DNA of 8,939 bases from Candidatus Taylorbacteria bacterium RIFCSPLOWO2_01_FULL_50_130 (GCA_001821155.1 MHSB01000043.1:1-8939), one strand, 5' to 3'; shown: positions 1 through 6,898, counted from the stretch's first letter. Notes: generated by a model from the letters alone, not told the origin. A program made the numbers and translations.

Positions 1-663
1 GGCGGCAGTTTCATTCTCTTCGTTGCCGCGCTACTCGAGTTCGAGGCCTTGAAGCGCGGCAAGATCTCGGTGATTGAACCAACATGGTCACTTGAAATCC
101 CAACGTCGGTCCTCCTTGCTTATATAATTCTCTCGGAGAAACTCTCGTTCTATCAACTTCTTCTCATTCTTTCTCTCATTATCGGCTTGTTCCTTATTTC
201 CTACCGCGGACAGATTTTTTCATTCCGTTTCTTTGTGGAACGCGGAGTATTGATTTCACTTCTTGCCGCCGTCTTTATGGGTACGGCAAACTTTTTCGTC
301 GGCTGGGGAGCGCGCCTCACCGACCCGCTCCTCATGAATTTCTTCCTCAATGTTTTTATCGCTGTTGCTTCCGGACTCTTTCTCCTGGCGCGTGGGGAGC
401 TTCACAAATTTTTCCGAGATTTCGTCCAGACCAGAAAACTCATGCTCCCGATGCTAATCTCCGACAACGCCGCGTGGGTTGCTTTTGCCTTCGCCATGAC
501 GCTCGCGCCGATCGGTATCGCCGTCGCGCTCTCAGAAAGCTACATCATCGTTGCGGTCATTCTGGGGCTCGCCATTAACCGCGAGCGGCTGGAACGGCAT
601 CAAAAGTTTGGACTCATCGCGGCTATCGCGGCGGCGATCACCCTTGCCGCGACCATGGTTTGA
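1..663 (+). CDS. EamA/DMT-family membrane transporter, 5'-truncated by window edge
   Basis: The frame is open from base 1 and ends at TGA 661-663, giving 220 visible codons. DMT/EamA carriers are usually about 280-300 residues, so roughly the first 70 are outside the window. The protein is very hydrophobic with short charged loops. The first part (SVIEPTWSLEIPTSVLLAYI, then helices ending in GLFLISY) matches the end of the first EamA repeat, where a conserved Pro/Glu helix precedes the last two helices. From about visible residue 81 a second five-helix repeat starts (GVLISLLAAVFMGTANF) and ends in ITLAATMV. The family moves metabolites such as amino acids, sugars or drugs across the cytoplasmic membrane; substrate cannot be read from sequence. 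A TTG at 49 is not the real start because the frame continues upstream. The gene seems intact and unrelated to the broken gene that follows. Confidence 0.85.
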   Translation, partial: GGSFILFVAALLEFEALKRGKISVIEPTWSLEIPTSVLLAYIILSEKLSFYQLLLILSLIIGLFLISYRGQIFSFRFFVERGVLISLLAAVFMGTANFFVGWGARLTDPLLMNFFLNVFIAVASGLFLLARGELHKFFRDFVQTRKLMLPMLISDNAAWVAFAFAMTLAPIGIAVALSESYIIVAVILGLAINRERLERHQKFGLIAAIAAAITLAATMV

Positions 664-712
664 ACATTAGGCGCGCGTATCCCCAGCCAGCCATACATAG
701 ACTGGTTCATCT

Positions 713-721
713 TGGTACAAT
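713..721 (+). promoter_or_regulatory. Extended -10 (TG-G-TACAAT) upstream of the broken secreted-protein gene
   Basis: TG at 713-714, one base, then TACAAT at 716-721. Six bases later is an ATG at 728, the same spacing seen at three other genes here. That ATG opens only a 13-codon frame (728-769) that overlaps the ATG at 763, from which the signal-peptide frame starts. The real start may therefore be 763 with a 35-nt leader, or the original start at 728 may have been lost to frame damage. No convincing -35 is visible. Confidence 0.45.
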
Positions 722-838
722 GAGATGATGTTTGTCCAGCTGGTTTCAATCTTTCCCGCATCATGGTAAAAAAATCGTGCGACGGTAATTTTGTGAAGCG
801 GCGCACCCTCGCGATTGCCGCGGCAGTTGTATTTTTAG

Positions 839-1708
839 GCGCCTCCTCCTCTCTTTGCGCAGACAGTAGTCTCGGGCGTACTTTCCGGGAACACGGTGTG
901 GACGGCAGAGCAGGGTCCCTACCTCGTTACGGATGTTTTCACCATTCCCGCCGGCTGCACGCTTACCGTGGAGCCCGGAGTTATTATCAAGCTGAATCAT
1001 GCGTTTCCCAGCATTATAGTTTCCGGCACGCTTGATATGCGCGGAGCGCCCGACGCGCCGATAGTCATTACTTCTTTCAAGGACGATGCGGTTGGCGGCG
1101 ACACAAACGGCGATGGAGCGGCTTCCGCGCCGGCTCCCGGAGATTGGCAATATCTGCGCACGCTGGATATGGGCGCGTTTCGCGCCGAGCACCTCCGCGT
1201 TTCCTATGGCAGCAACACGTTCTATGGCGGTGGCAGTTCCCGCGCCTCGCTCATCTGGACTGGCGGCGCGGAGCTTTCCTTGTCAAGCACAACCCTCTCG
1301 CACAGTGCCGGTCGGGGCGTGTACCAAGAGTCTGGCATTACCACCATTTTAAATAGCGCTATCAGCGATAACGCCGGCAACGGATACGAACATCGGGGAG
1401 GCCTGACGCGCATCAGCGGGAGCAATCTTGAGAGCGACGCTCCGGCGTATGCGGTATACAACCCGACCGTTGCCGATGTTGCGGATGCTCGTGGAAATTG
1501 GTGGGGTAGCCCAAGCGGGCCTATGCATTCTTCAAACCCCGGCGGTTCCGGCGCGTACGTCTCCGACCGCGCGCTCTTTGAGCCGTGGCTTTTGAGCGAC
1601 CCGTTTGCGCCGCCGGAACCGTCGTGCTGTTCGTCGGTTGCGTTTATTCCGGGCCTTGAGGCGAGCCGCCTTTATGGACCGGGAGCAATCTTTGAGAACC
1701 AACTTTGA
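839..1708 (+). pseudogene. Fragment 1 of the broken gene: parallel beta-helix domain and start of the hydrolase
   Basis: This frame opens after an in-frame TAG at 836-838; its first start-like codon is GTG 896, but the residues before that (TVVSGVLSGNT) also look native, so the true start lies in another frame at 763. Repeated short beta-strand units rich in Gly, Ser, Asn and Thr run from about 866 to 1480, as in right-handed beta-helices (TVEPGVIIKL, SGTLDMRG, SISDN-type rungs). The NWWG-SPSGP motif at 1496-1522 is typical of the end of such domains in secreted bacterial proteins. From GTT 1637 the sequence VAFIPGLEASRLYGPG is the first strand and oxyanion-type loop of an LCAT-like hydrolase. 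The fragment ends at the internal TGA. Confidence 0.75.
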
Positions 1709-2047
1709 GAGCCGAACACCAATGATGATGTCCGCGCGCTCGCGCTTGACCCGTTCACTGGCGAAAGCGTCAATGTCGGCATCTATACCGACGATGTGAT
1801 TGACGAAGCGTTTTCGGTAAATATCTACAAAAACTTTCTTTCTTTTATGGAGGATATGGTAACAGCGGGGGATATCGCTGATTTTGAGACATTCCCTTAT
1901 GACTGGCGATTTGATGTCAAGGATGTGGTCAATCGCGCCGTGACACTTCGGAATGGTAATTATGAAATGATTCCGCGTTTGCGAACAATGGCGATGGCGT
2001 CTCAAACCGGCAAGGTGACAATAATCGCTCATTCAATGGCGGTTTAG
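1709..2047 (+). pseudogene. Fragment 2 of the broken gene: N-terminal half of the hydrolase fold
   Basis: It continues in the same frame as fragment 1 with no gap (EPNTNDDVRALALDPFTGES), so only the TGA separates them. An ATG at 1796 (as GTG-ATT context) is an internal codon, not a start. The stretch holds PYDWR, a motif well known from lecithin:cholesterol acyltransferase-like hydrolases, and KVTIIAHS, the strand leading to the nucleophile. The frame then runs into TAG 2045-2047 because of a one-base loss; the AATGGCGGT that follows would read NGG in the next frame. Confidence 0.75.
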
Positions 2048-3372
2048 TGGCGAAAGAATTGTTGATGGTTTTGGAAAATTCCGGCGAGAAAAATTTAGTG
2101 GACAGGGTGATTTTAGTGGCGACGCCGGAACTCGACACGCCGAAAGCAGTGCTGGAAATGCTTCATGGTATGGAACCGTTTATTTTTAATTTTCCGCGCG
2201 AGGAAGTAGCGCGCGAATTGGCGGAAAATATGAAAAGCGCGTACGCCCTACTACCGTCGGCCGAGTATTTCAGTGAACTCGGTGCGGGCGCCCGACCGAT
2301 TATTGAATTCAGCACGACGACGGCCACCACTTTGCCTTTTCGGGGAATTTACGGCGAGACAATTTCAAGTTATGGCGATTTGCGCCAATTTATTTTAGGC
2401 GAAAACGGCGCGCGGTTGGAGCCGCCGGCGGCTGCCGTCAATCTGCCGAATGTTTTGAAAGAACCGTTTTTGGCGGTGGCGGAAACGCGGCATGGCGAAC
2501 TTGATGTTTGGCAGCCGCCGGCGGGCGTTGATGTCGTTCGGATTATCGGGTGGGGGTTGGAAACGCCGCGCGGCCTTGTCTATAAATCGGCGATGCAAAA
2601 TGTTTGTAACGCCGACCTCTCCGTTTGTTCCGCTCAAGAAGTGCTTGACCCCGAGCCGCTTTCAACGGTCGAAGGCGACGGTACGGTGGTCTATTTGTCA
2701 GCCGATGCTCTTGGTGGGGAGAGGTATTATGTTGATATCAAAAAGTACAACGAAGAAAATTTTAATCGCAATCATAAAAATATTTTAGAAATTAATCCAA
2801 TTCAAGAACTTTTAGCTATTTTGGTAAAAAAAGAAGCTACAACAACACTACCCGCTTTTACCTTCACCTCAAAACCGGACGCGGGCTCCATCGGCGAACG
2901 ATTAAGAATAGATGTTCACTCTCCAGTTGTCTTAAATCTTTACGATTCGTTTGGTCGGCATACTGGCCCAATACCCAATCCTGACCCATCTTCTGACCTT
3001 GTCTTGTCCGAGGAGCAGATTCCTAACAGTTACTACTGGCGGCTGGGCGAAGGGCAATACGCCGGCACCAGCGGAGCGGCGACTACCACCGTAAAACTAG
3101 TCGGCACGGCGCTCGGTTCGGCGACGGTCGGTATAGAAAGAATAGTCGGCGACGATAACACTATTTCTGCTCTTTTATTTGAAGCTGTGCCCATTACCGC
3201 CGGCGGGCTGGCGACGATTGATATTGTTCCAGATGTCGCGCCGACAATGTTGCTTGATGTGGACGGCGACGGAGTCGTTGACGCCGAAATTACGACGGAC
3301 GGTTTCTCATCGGAAGACCTCATTGCCATTCTAATGACCCGCCAGAGCTCCCTGCGCTCCGCGCGAGGGTAA
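2047..3372 (+). pseudogene. Fragment 3 of the broken gene: C-terminal half of the hydrolase and calcium-loop tail
   Basis: The frame is homologous from about 2035 (NGGLVAKELL); the GTG at 2047 is an internal Val. Two candidate catalytic residues survive: Asp in EGDGTVVYLS (codon 2677-2679) and His in RNHKNIL (codon 2773-2775), as in LCAT-like enzymes, so only the Ser codon is damaged. A beta-rich segment follows the hydrolase (about 2850-3230), then DVDGDGVVD at 3256-3282, a calcium-binding-type loop. The frame ends at TAA 3370-3372 in a short tail, RQSSLRSARG, that looks foreign and coincides with the left edge of an apparent insertion. It could in principle be translated alone as a 441-codon ORF, but it would lack both a signal peptide and the nucleophile. 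Confidence 0.7.
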
Positions 3373-3577
3373 TGGCGGAACATACGATATGAAACGAGTA
3401 ATGACCAGAACGGACATAGAAGCAAAGGATGGAATAGAGTTTTAGCAAAATTATGACGGCCGTCATAATTTTGCTAAATCGAAAGACCGAATAGTATTGG
3501 TATCATGCGTCAGCTAAAATTATTCAACCTATAACCACGCGCTCGGTTGGAGAAACGCCCTGCGCTTGCGCAGGGTA
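3350..3577. repeat. Apparent small insertion bounded by related CCCTGCGC hairpins
   Basis: Left edge 3350-3371 and right edge 3558-3577 carry related hairpins: CCCTGCGC-TCC-GCGC-G-AGGG-TA and CCCTGCGC-TT-GCGC-AGGG-TA. The right one is a perfect 18-bp inverted repeat. Between them are only short ORFs and the 38-bp palindrome at 3441-3478. Before the block the protein ends ...SSEDLIAILMT; after it, in the same frame, comes LIKTLDLPDKKEKRLL, which looks like its natural continuation. An extended -10 (TG-G-TATCAT, 3498-3506) is also present. No target duplication is certain, so the exact ends are inferred. Confidence 0.4.
3441..3478. repeat. Perfect 38-bp palindrome with no central spacer
   Basis: The left arm TTTAGCAAAATTATGACGG is followed directly by its exact reverse complement, centred between 3459 and 3460 (GG|CC). 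There is no loop, which is unlike most terminators, and no T-run follows. It could extrude as a cruciform or be bound by a dimeric protein. The first bases supply the TAG stop of a tiny 18-codon ORF (3390-3446), probably by chance. Confidence 0.9.
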
Positions 3578-3834
3578 GTTTACAAAGTTTGATTAAGACG
3601 CTTGATTTACCTGATAAGAAGGAAAAACGGCTTCTCAAGGTGATAGATAAATTAGGGAAAGAATTGGCCAGAGAACACAAAAAAGAAAAAGTGGAAAAAT
3701 TAAAAACCGAACAGGCCTTTAAGCATCTTCTAAAAATCATTGAACAATATCAAAAGAAAAAAGTCCTTTCAGCCGATGAGGCCAGTGAGTTGATAAGTGT
3801 GGTTGAAAATATTCAAAGTAAGGTGGTAAAATAG
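3547..3834 (+). pseudogene. Detached C-terminal helical domain (FIMAH-like) of the broken secreted protein
   Basis: The frame is open from 3535 and ends at TAG 3832-3834; the only early start-like codon is TTG 3547, with no ribosome site. From about residue 12 the protein is a charged helical hairpin (LIKTLDLPDKKEKRLLKVID, then KHLLKIIEQYQKKKVLSADE, then ELISVVENI). Such domains occur at the C-terminus of secreted Patescibacteria and Gram-positive proteins and are called FIMAH in some families; the assignment here is from pattern memory. It shares the frame of the hydrolase fragment that stops at 3372, and the sequence between looks inserted. I read it as the tail of the same ancestral gene. 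The alternative is an independent small cytoplasmic coiled protein of up to 95 residues. It is noticeably more A-rich than the beta-helix part. Confidence 0.5.
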
Positions 3835-3841
3835 AATTAAT

Positions 3842-3985
3842 TAGGACTTACGCATTTCTTCCTTTTCTGTTATTCCCGCGTAGGCGGGAATCCAGTATTT
3901 GGCCGTTTTTTAACGCCCTGGATTCCCGTTCCCCGCCTTCGCGAGGACAAGCTTCACGGGAATGACACCGATTGCGTAAGTCCTA
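3842..3985. mobile_element. MITE, complete copy (144 bp including flanking TA)
   Basis: The ends are TA-GGACTTACGCA (3842-3854) and its inverse TGCGTAAGTCC-TA (3973-3985), so the element is a 140-bp body between TA dinucleotides, as expected for IS630/Tc1-type or similar TA-targeting transposition. Inside are nested inverted repeats, including CGGGAATCCAG (3885-3895) with CTGGATTCCCG (3918-3928) and an ATTCCC-N8-GGGAAT stem (3872-3891). No ORF is present, so it needs a transposase in trans. It lies 8 bp after the helical-domain stop. A second copy begins at 8854. Confidence 0.85.
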
Positions 3986-4050
3986 TAATGGTTTCAGCCA
4001 CGCTTTGTGGCGGTTTGTATTTTGTATTATATTAGTACTGGTAGTAATAA

Positions 4051-4091
4051 TGGGTAAGGACGGAGATTGTCCGTAGGCCGACTCTTGCCCA
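4051..4091 (+). other. Possible structured RNA leader of the small secreted protein
   Basis: An outer stem TGGGTAAG (4051-4058) pairs with CTTGCCCA (4084-4091) with one G-U pair. Inside it is a hairpin ACGGA-GATTG-TCCGT (4060-4074) and a 9-nt unpaired strand (4075-4083). It sits 32 bp upstream of ATG 4124. I recognise no known riboswitch class. It may be a real leader element or chance pairing. Confidence 0.3.
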
Positions 4092-4123
4092 ATAGCGTAA
4101 AAACATAAACAGCCATAATAAAT

Positions 4124-4747
4124 ATGACAAAATCAATATCGATGACCTCAACGATAACTGTAATCATTGCAACAATACTTGCTTTTACACTTATAGCATT
4201 CGCAGATACGGCATTTGCTGCAAAGCCGTCTAGTTGCGCCACGATTCAATCCGGCACAATTACGGATTCGTCCGGTAATCCCCTTACCGTAGGGTATGAC
4301 CAATTCGGGTATAACTATCAGGCACATATGTTCAATGGGACATACGACAGCTCCGATAGGAATATCGATGGAACTTACTGGGGTTCAACAGGAGATTATG
4401 TTGACGACAGCTTGATTATGAAATGGAGTGATGCTTGGCTGGCCAACGTTGACTGTAATGGCGACGGCAAGCTCGACCGCGGTCTCGTGGACGGCGTAGT
4501 AGGCGGCACCAGCAAGGGCTGGCTCACGAATGAGGTCAACGGCGACTACGACTCTGACGGCGACGGCATACAGGATGCCCACTACACGTGGTTTGTCAAG
4601 ATTGTCTGGGTCGGGCCCGGCGGCTCCCTGTGGGGCGAGTACGAGATCATCCAGGAGGTCTACAACGATCCGGTAGGCGGGTTCCACGGACTCCAGTTTA
4701 AGGTAGGAGCTCCGGGGTTCGGACTCAACGACCGGTGGACCCAATAG
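4124..4747 (+). CDS. Small secreted protein with two calcium-binding-type loops, function unknown
   Basis: The 207-residue product has a clear signal peptide: a short polar start, a hydrophobic core (ITVIIATILAFTLIAFA) and an AFA cleavage site after residue 32. The mature part has two Asp-rich loops, DCNGDGKLD (110-118) and DYDSDGDGIQD (141-151), of the EF-hand/thrombospondin-3 type that bind calcium, and many aromatic and Gly residues (GTYWGSTGDYVDDS, WVGPGGSLWGEYE). There is no C-terminal anchor or sorting signal, so it is probably released or periplasmic. I have a general memory of similar proteins in CPR genomes, but no function is known to me. The start at 4124 is the longest in frame; ATG 4142 is possible but would shorten the signal peptide. 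No Shine-Dalgarno is visible. The gene is monocistronic, with a terminator 30 bp downstream. The second half is more GC-rich than the first. Confidence 0.8.
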   Translation: MTKSISMTSTITVIIATILAFTLIAFADTAFAAKPSSCATIQSGTITDSSGNPLTVGYDQFGYNYQAHMFNGTYDSSDRNIDGTYWGSTGDYVDDSLIMKWSDAWLANVDCNGDGKLDRGLVDGVVGGTSKGWLTNEVNGDYDSDGDGIQDAHYTWFVKIVWVGPGGSLWGEYEIIQEVYNDPVGGFHGLQFKVGAPGFGLNDRWTQ

Positions 4748-4756
4748 CCGTAAAAT

Positions 4757-4771
4757 GAGTTTCTGAAACTC
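4757..4771 (+). other. Small hairpin just after the secreted-protein gene
   Basis: GAGTTTC-T-GAAACTC is an inverted repeat that can be extended by about four weaker pairs on each side. It lies 10 bp after the stop and 7 bp before the terminator stem. It may protect the transcript's 3' end; no T-run follows it. Confidence 0.4.
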
Positions 4772-4777
4772 GTTTGC

Positions 4778-4809
4778 AAAAACCGCCCAAATGGCGGTTT
4801 TTTGTTTTT
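4778..4809 (+). terminator. Rho-independent terminator after the secreted-protein gene
   Basis: A perfect 10-bp stem, AAAAACCGCC (4778-4787) with GGCGGTTTTT (4793-4802), encloses a CAAAT loop and runs into a T-rich tract up to 4809. The A-tract and T-tract are symmetrical, so it could work in both directions, but no gene on the - strand faces it. Confidence 0.9.
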
Positions 4810-4966
4810 CGCCTACTTATGCGAGCAGGATTCTCTCCACAGATAATGGGGGATAACGGTGACAGGCACAGCTAAATAAACCAGAATGTGCTATAAACTA
4901 GACAACAAAATCTACCAAATACGGTGCCGGTATCGGAAGTGTCGCATAACTTTTACGGCGGGCACG

Positions 4967-4975
4967 TGTTATAAT
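4967..4975 (+). promoter_or_regulatory. Extended -10 promoter of the aldolase gene (TG-T-TATAAT)
   Basis: TG at 4967-4968, then a perfect TATAAT at 4970-4975. The aldolase ATG at 4982 is 6 nt downstream, exactly where transcription should begin, so the mRNA is predicted to be leaderless. No clear -35 is seen, which fits an extended -10 promoter. Confidence 0.75.
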
Positions 4976-4981
4976 TTTTGC

Positions 4982-6013
4982 ATGCGCGCGGCACTACACG
5001 ACATAGCGAAAAAACTCCTCGCGCCCGGCAAAGGTATTTTAGCCGCTGATGAGAGCGACTCAACTTGCGCCAAGCGGTTTGACAAATATGGAATTGAAAA
5101 GACGCCAGAGATGCGACGCAGGTGGCGGGAGCTTTTGTTCGGGACAGAAGGTATTGAACGAGGGCTTTCAGGCGTGATTCTTTTTGACGAGACCATTCGA
5201 CAAAGCGCCTCCGACGGCACGCCGTTCGCAAAGTTTCTGAAAAGACGCGGCATTCTTCCCGGCATCAAAGTTGACCAAAAGACAGAGCCTTTCAACAAGG
5301 TTCAGAACAAGCCACTGCCCGGTTCTCCAGAGGAAGAGGTGACCAATGGGCTTGATGGACTTCCGGCGCGGCTTCAAGAATACGTAAAACTCGGAGCGGA
5401 ATTCACAAAATGGAGGGCGATAATCAGGATTGGCAATGGACTTCCGACAAAGGAATGCCTGCGCGAAAACGCGACGCGTCTCGCGGCGTTTGCAAAAAAA
5501 AGTCAGGCGGCCGGACTCACGCCGATTATTGAGCCGGAGGTTTTGCTTGACGGAGCGCATACGCTCGCGCGAAGTGAAGAAGTGTTAACTGAAACGCTTC
5601 ACGTTGTTTTTGAAGAAGTGCAACATGCGGATGTTAACCTTTCAGAACTTATTCTGAAGTCCAGCATGGCGCTTCCGGGGAAAGATTCGGGAGAAATCGC
5701 AACTCCCGCAAAAATCGCGGAAACTACCCTCCGCGCTTTTTCTGCCTCGGTTCCAAAGAAAATTTCCGGCATTGTGTTCCTTTCGGGCGGACAGACTCCA
5801 AAGGAAGCAACAGTGCGCCTAAACGAAATCGTGAAAACGGGGAAAGAGCAAAATGCTCCATGGCGCATCACATTTTCCTATTCGCGCGCGCTGCAGGACC
5901 CGGTGCTTAAGGAGTGGTCGGGCAGGAGTGAGCGCATGCGATCCGCGCAAGAGATTTTCAAAAGGCGTGTGGAGGAAACAAGCGCGGCGTCTGAAGGAAA
6001 ATATAGCCGCTGA
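4982..6013 (+). CDS. fba: Fructose-bisphosphate aldolase class I
   Basis: The enzyme (EC 4.1.2.13) cleaves fructose 1,6-bisphosphate to glyceraldehyde 3-phosphate and dihydroxyacetone phosphate, or the reverse, through a Schiff base in the cytoplasm. From ATG 4982 it is 343 residues, close to the family's 340-360. The classic motifs are all present in order: LAPGKGILAADES (Asp23), GIKVDQK (Lys96), FTKWR (Lys143, Arg145), IIEPEVL (Glu184, Glu186), LILKSSM (Lys226, the Schiff-base lysine), VFLSGGQ (Ser268) and FSYSRALQ (Arg302). These correspond to rabbit Asp33, Lys107, Lys146, Glu187, Lys229, Ser271 and Arg303. The frame extends upstream to 4886, but those residues match nothing in the family and include the promoter. 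Start 4982 gives the normal N-terminus. The gene appears intact and fully functional. The next gene, 117 bp away, is a sugar-phosphate phosphatase. Confidence 0.95.
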   Translation: MRAALHDIAKKLLAPGKGILAADESDSTCAKRFDKYGIEKTPEMRRRWRELLFGTEGIERGLSGVILFDETIRQSASDGTPFAKFLKRRGILPGIKVDQKTEPFNKVQNKPLPGSPEEEVTNGLDGLPARLQEYVKLGAEFTKWRAIIRIGNGLPTKECLRENATRLAAFAKKSQAAGLTPIIEPEVLLDGAHTLARSEEVLTETLHVVFEEVQHADVNLSELILKSSMALPGKDSGEIATPAKIAETTLRAFSASVPKKISGIVFLSGGQTPKEATVRLNEIVKTGKEQNAPWRITFSYSRALQDPVLKEWSGRSERMRSAQEIFKRRVEETSAASEGKYSR

Positions 6014-6030
6014 TTGAGGACAATCAGCGG
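6007..6030 (+). terminator. Stem-loop overlapping the aldolase stop codon
   Basis: CCGCTGATTG (6007-6016) pairs perfectly with CAATCAGCGG (6021-6030) around an AGGA loop. The stop TGA 6011-6013 is inside the stem. There is no T-run, so it is a weak or factor-dependent terminator or an mRNA 3'-end stabiliser. Confidence 0.5.
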
Positions 6031-6037
6031 AATGTCG

Positions 6038-6114
6038 AATTTCGAATATCCAATCTCGAAGGATAGGAAATATCAAACAAGAAATACAAATACAATTTTT
6101 TGATATTCGAAATT
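6038..6114. repeat. Inverted repeat in the aldolase-phosphatase gap
   Basis: AATTTCGAATATC (6038-6050) is repeated exactly in inverse at 6102-6114 (GATATTCGAAATT), with 51 bp between. A further GATATTCG follows at 6116-6123. It may be a degenerate foldback repeat. No clean -10 for the phosphatase gene is seen here. Confidence 0.6.
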
Positions 6115-6130
6115 AGATATTCGTTATTTT

Positions 6131-6898
6131 ATGGAATTACTTGATGTTGCGATCGAGGCGGCGAAAAAAGCGGGAGAAGTTGTACTTCGTCACTTTGAGA
6201 CTTCTATAGTGCGCCATGTTAAAGCCGACAAAAGTTTTGTGACGGCGGCCGATATGGAAGCTGAAGCCGCAATACTCCGCGAAATCAAAAAGGCGTTCCC
6301 CGGTCACAGCATTTTATGCGAGGAGAGCGGCGCGGAAAGACAAGATTCCGCCTATGAATGGGTCATTGACCCGCTCGACGGTACGGCCAATTTCGTGAAC
6401 GGGATTCCGCTCTTTGCGATTTCCATCGCGACGCTTCAGGATGGGACGCCGACTGCCGCCGTCGTATATCAGCCGGTTGGAAATTCTCTATACACCGCCG
6501 AAAAAGGGAAGGGAACATATTGGAACGGCAAACGCGTGAAGGTGTCTGATGGCGGAGGGGAACACGCGATGATTACGTTTGCTCCGGGCAAAAAAGAAAA
6601 GAAGCGATTGAACACACTTCTTGGCGCAGCGGAGCAATTTGTCAAATCCAAGCGCTATTTGGGATGTGCCGCGCTTGACCTTGTCTACGTAGCACGCGGT
6701 GGAACGGAAGGAACTTTCTTTTTAGGACTCAATAAGTGGGATTATGCCGCCGGGGTTCTGCTTGTAAAAGAAGCCGGAGGAAAAATAACCGACTTTGCCG
6801 GAATCCCGTGGACATTTGGTTCCAGCGACTTCTTTATCGCCTCCAACGGAGTCATACACGACGACCTTCTCAAACTCGCCGCAACCGCTGCGCCATAG
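6131..6898 (+). CDS. Inositol-monophosphatase-family phosphatase (IMPase/FBPase-like, SuhB-like)
   Basis: The 255-residue protein belongs to the Mg2+/Li+-sensitive phosphatase superfamily. Metal and substrate motifs are present: CEES (Glu64-Glu65), DPLDGTANF (Asp80, Asp83, Gly84, Thr85), GCAALDL (178-184) and KWDYAAG (Trp203, Asp204). These match human IMPA1 Glu70, Asp90-Asp93 and Asp220. Members hydrolyse inositol monophosphate, fructose 1,6-bisphosphate, or PAP; the sequence alone does not choose. Placement directly after a class I aldolase suggests a fructose-1,6-bisphosphatase role in gluconeogenesis, as in archaeal dual IMPase/FBPases, but this is inference. ATG 6131 gives the normal family N-terminus (LLDVAIEAAKKAGEVVLRHF). 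There is no Shine-Dalgarno. The 117-bp gap with a stem-loop suggests separate or attenuated expression. The gene appears intact. Confidence 0.92.
   Translation: MELLDVAIEAAKKAGEVVLRHFETSIVRHVKADKSFVTAADMEAEAAILREIKKAFPGHSILCEESGAERQDSAYEWVIDPLDGTANFVNGIPLFAISIATLQDGTPTAAVVYQPVGNSLYTAEKGKGTYWNGKRVKVSDGGGEHAMITFAPGKKEKKRLNTLLGAAEQFVKSKRYLGCAALDLVYVARGGTEGTFFLGLNKWDYAAGVLLVKEAGGKITDFAGIPWTFGSSDFFIASNGVIHDDLLKLAATAAP

Larger units (their letters stand above)
763..3372 (+). pseudogene. Broken gene for a secreted beta-helix / LCAT-like alpha-beta hydrolase
   Basis: One ancestral reading frame can be followed through three breaks. (1) The signal peptide starts at ATG 763 in frame 1 (charged KRR, then LAIAAAVVFLGA). 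Mature sequence resumes one base out of step near 838-853, giving a plausible LFAQ cleavage region and then TVVSGVLSGNTVW. (2) TGA 1706-1708 interrupts FENQL-*-EPN, where Trp is expected, and the frame stays open after it. (3) One base is missing at about 2033-2034, inside the Ser codon of the nucleophile elbow (AHSNGGLVAK when repaired). Domain order is signal peptide, parallel beta-helix, alpha/beta hydrolase, a beta-rich segment, and a DxDGDGxxD calcium-type loop at 3256-3282. The intact ancestor was probably an exported surface or periplasmic hydrolase. The start could also be GTG 793. Assembly error is the main alternative to real decay. Confidence 0.8.

Noticed and set aside
1706..1708. 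Alternative genetic code (TGA as Gly or Trp)
   Set aside because: Only one internal TGA is seen, in a gene with other lesions. The transporter and aldolase end at TGA at normal lengths, so a standard code fits better.
3872..3891. ATTCCC-N8-GGGAAT as a neisserial dRS3 repeat
   Set aside because: It matches that pattern exactly, but it is only one stem inside a MITE with different ends, and the second copy has another stem. Treated as convergence.
4385..4744. Minus-strand ORF opposite the small secreted protein, and similar minus-strand ORFs at 761-1192, 1532-2032, 3033-3425 and 5168-5560
   Set aside because: They lie opposite real coding frames, show no recognisable family, and have no promoter or start signal. 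They reflect the GC pattern of the opposite strand.
4886..4981. Longer N-terminus for the aldolase
   Set aside because: The extra 32 residues do not resemble the family and contain the TATAAT promoter; ATG 4982 gives the normal start.
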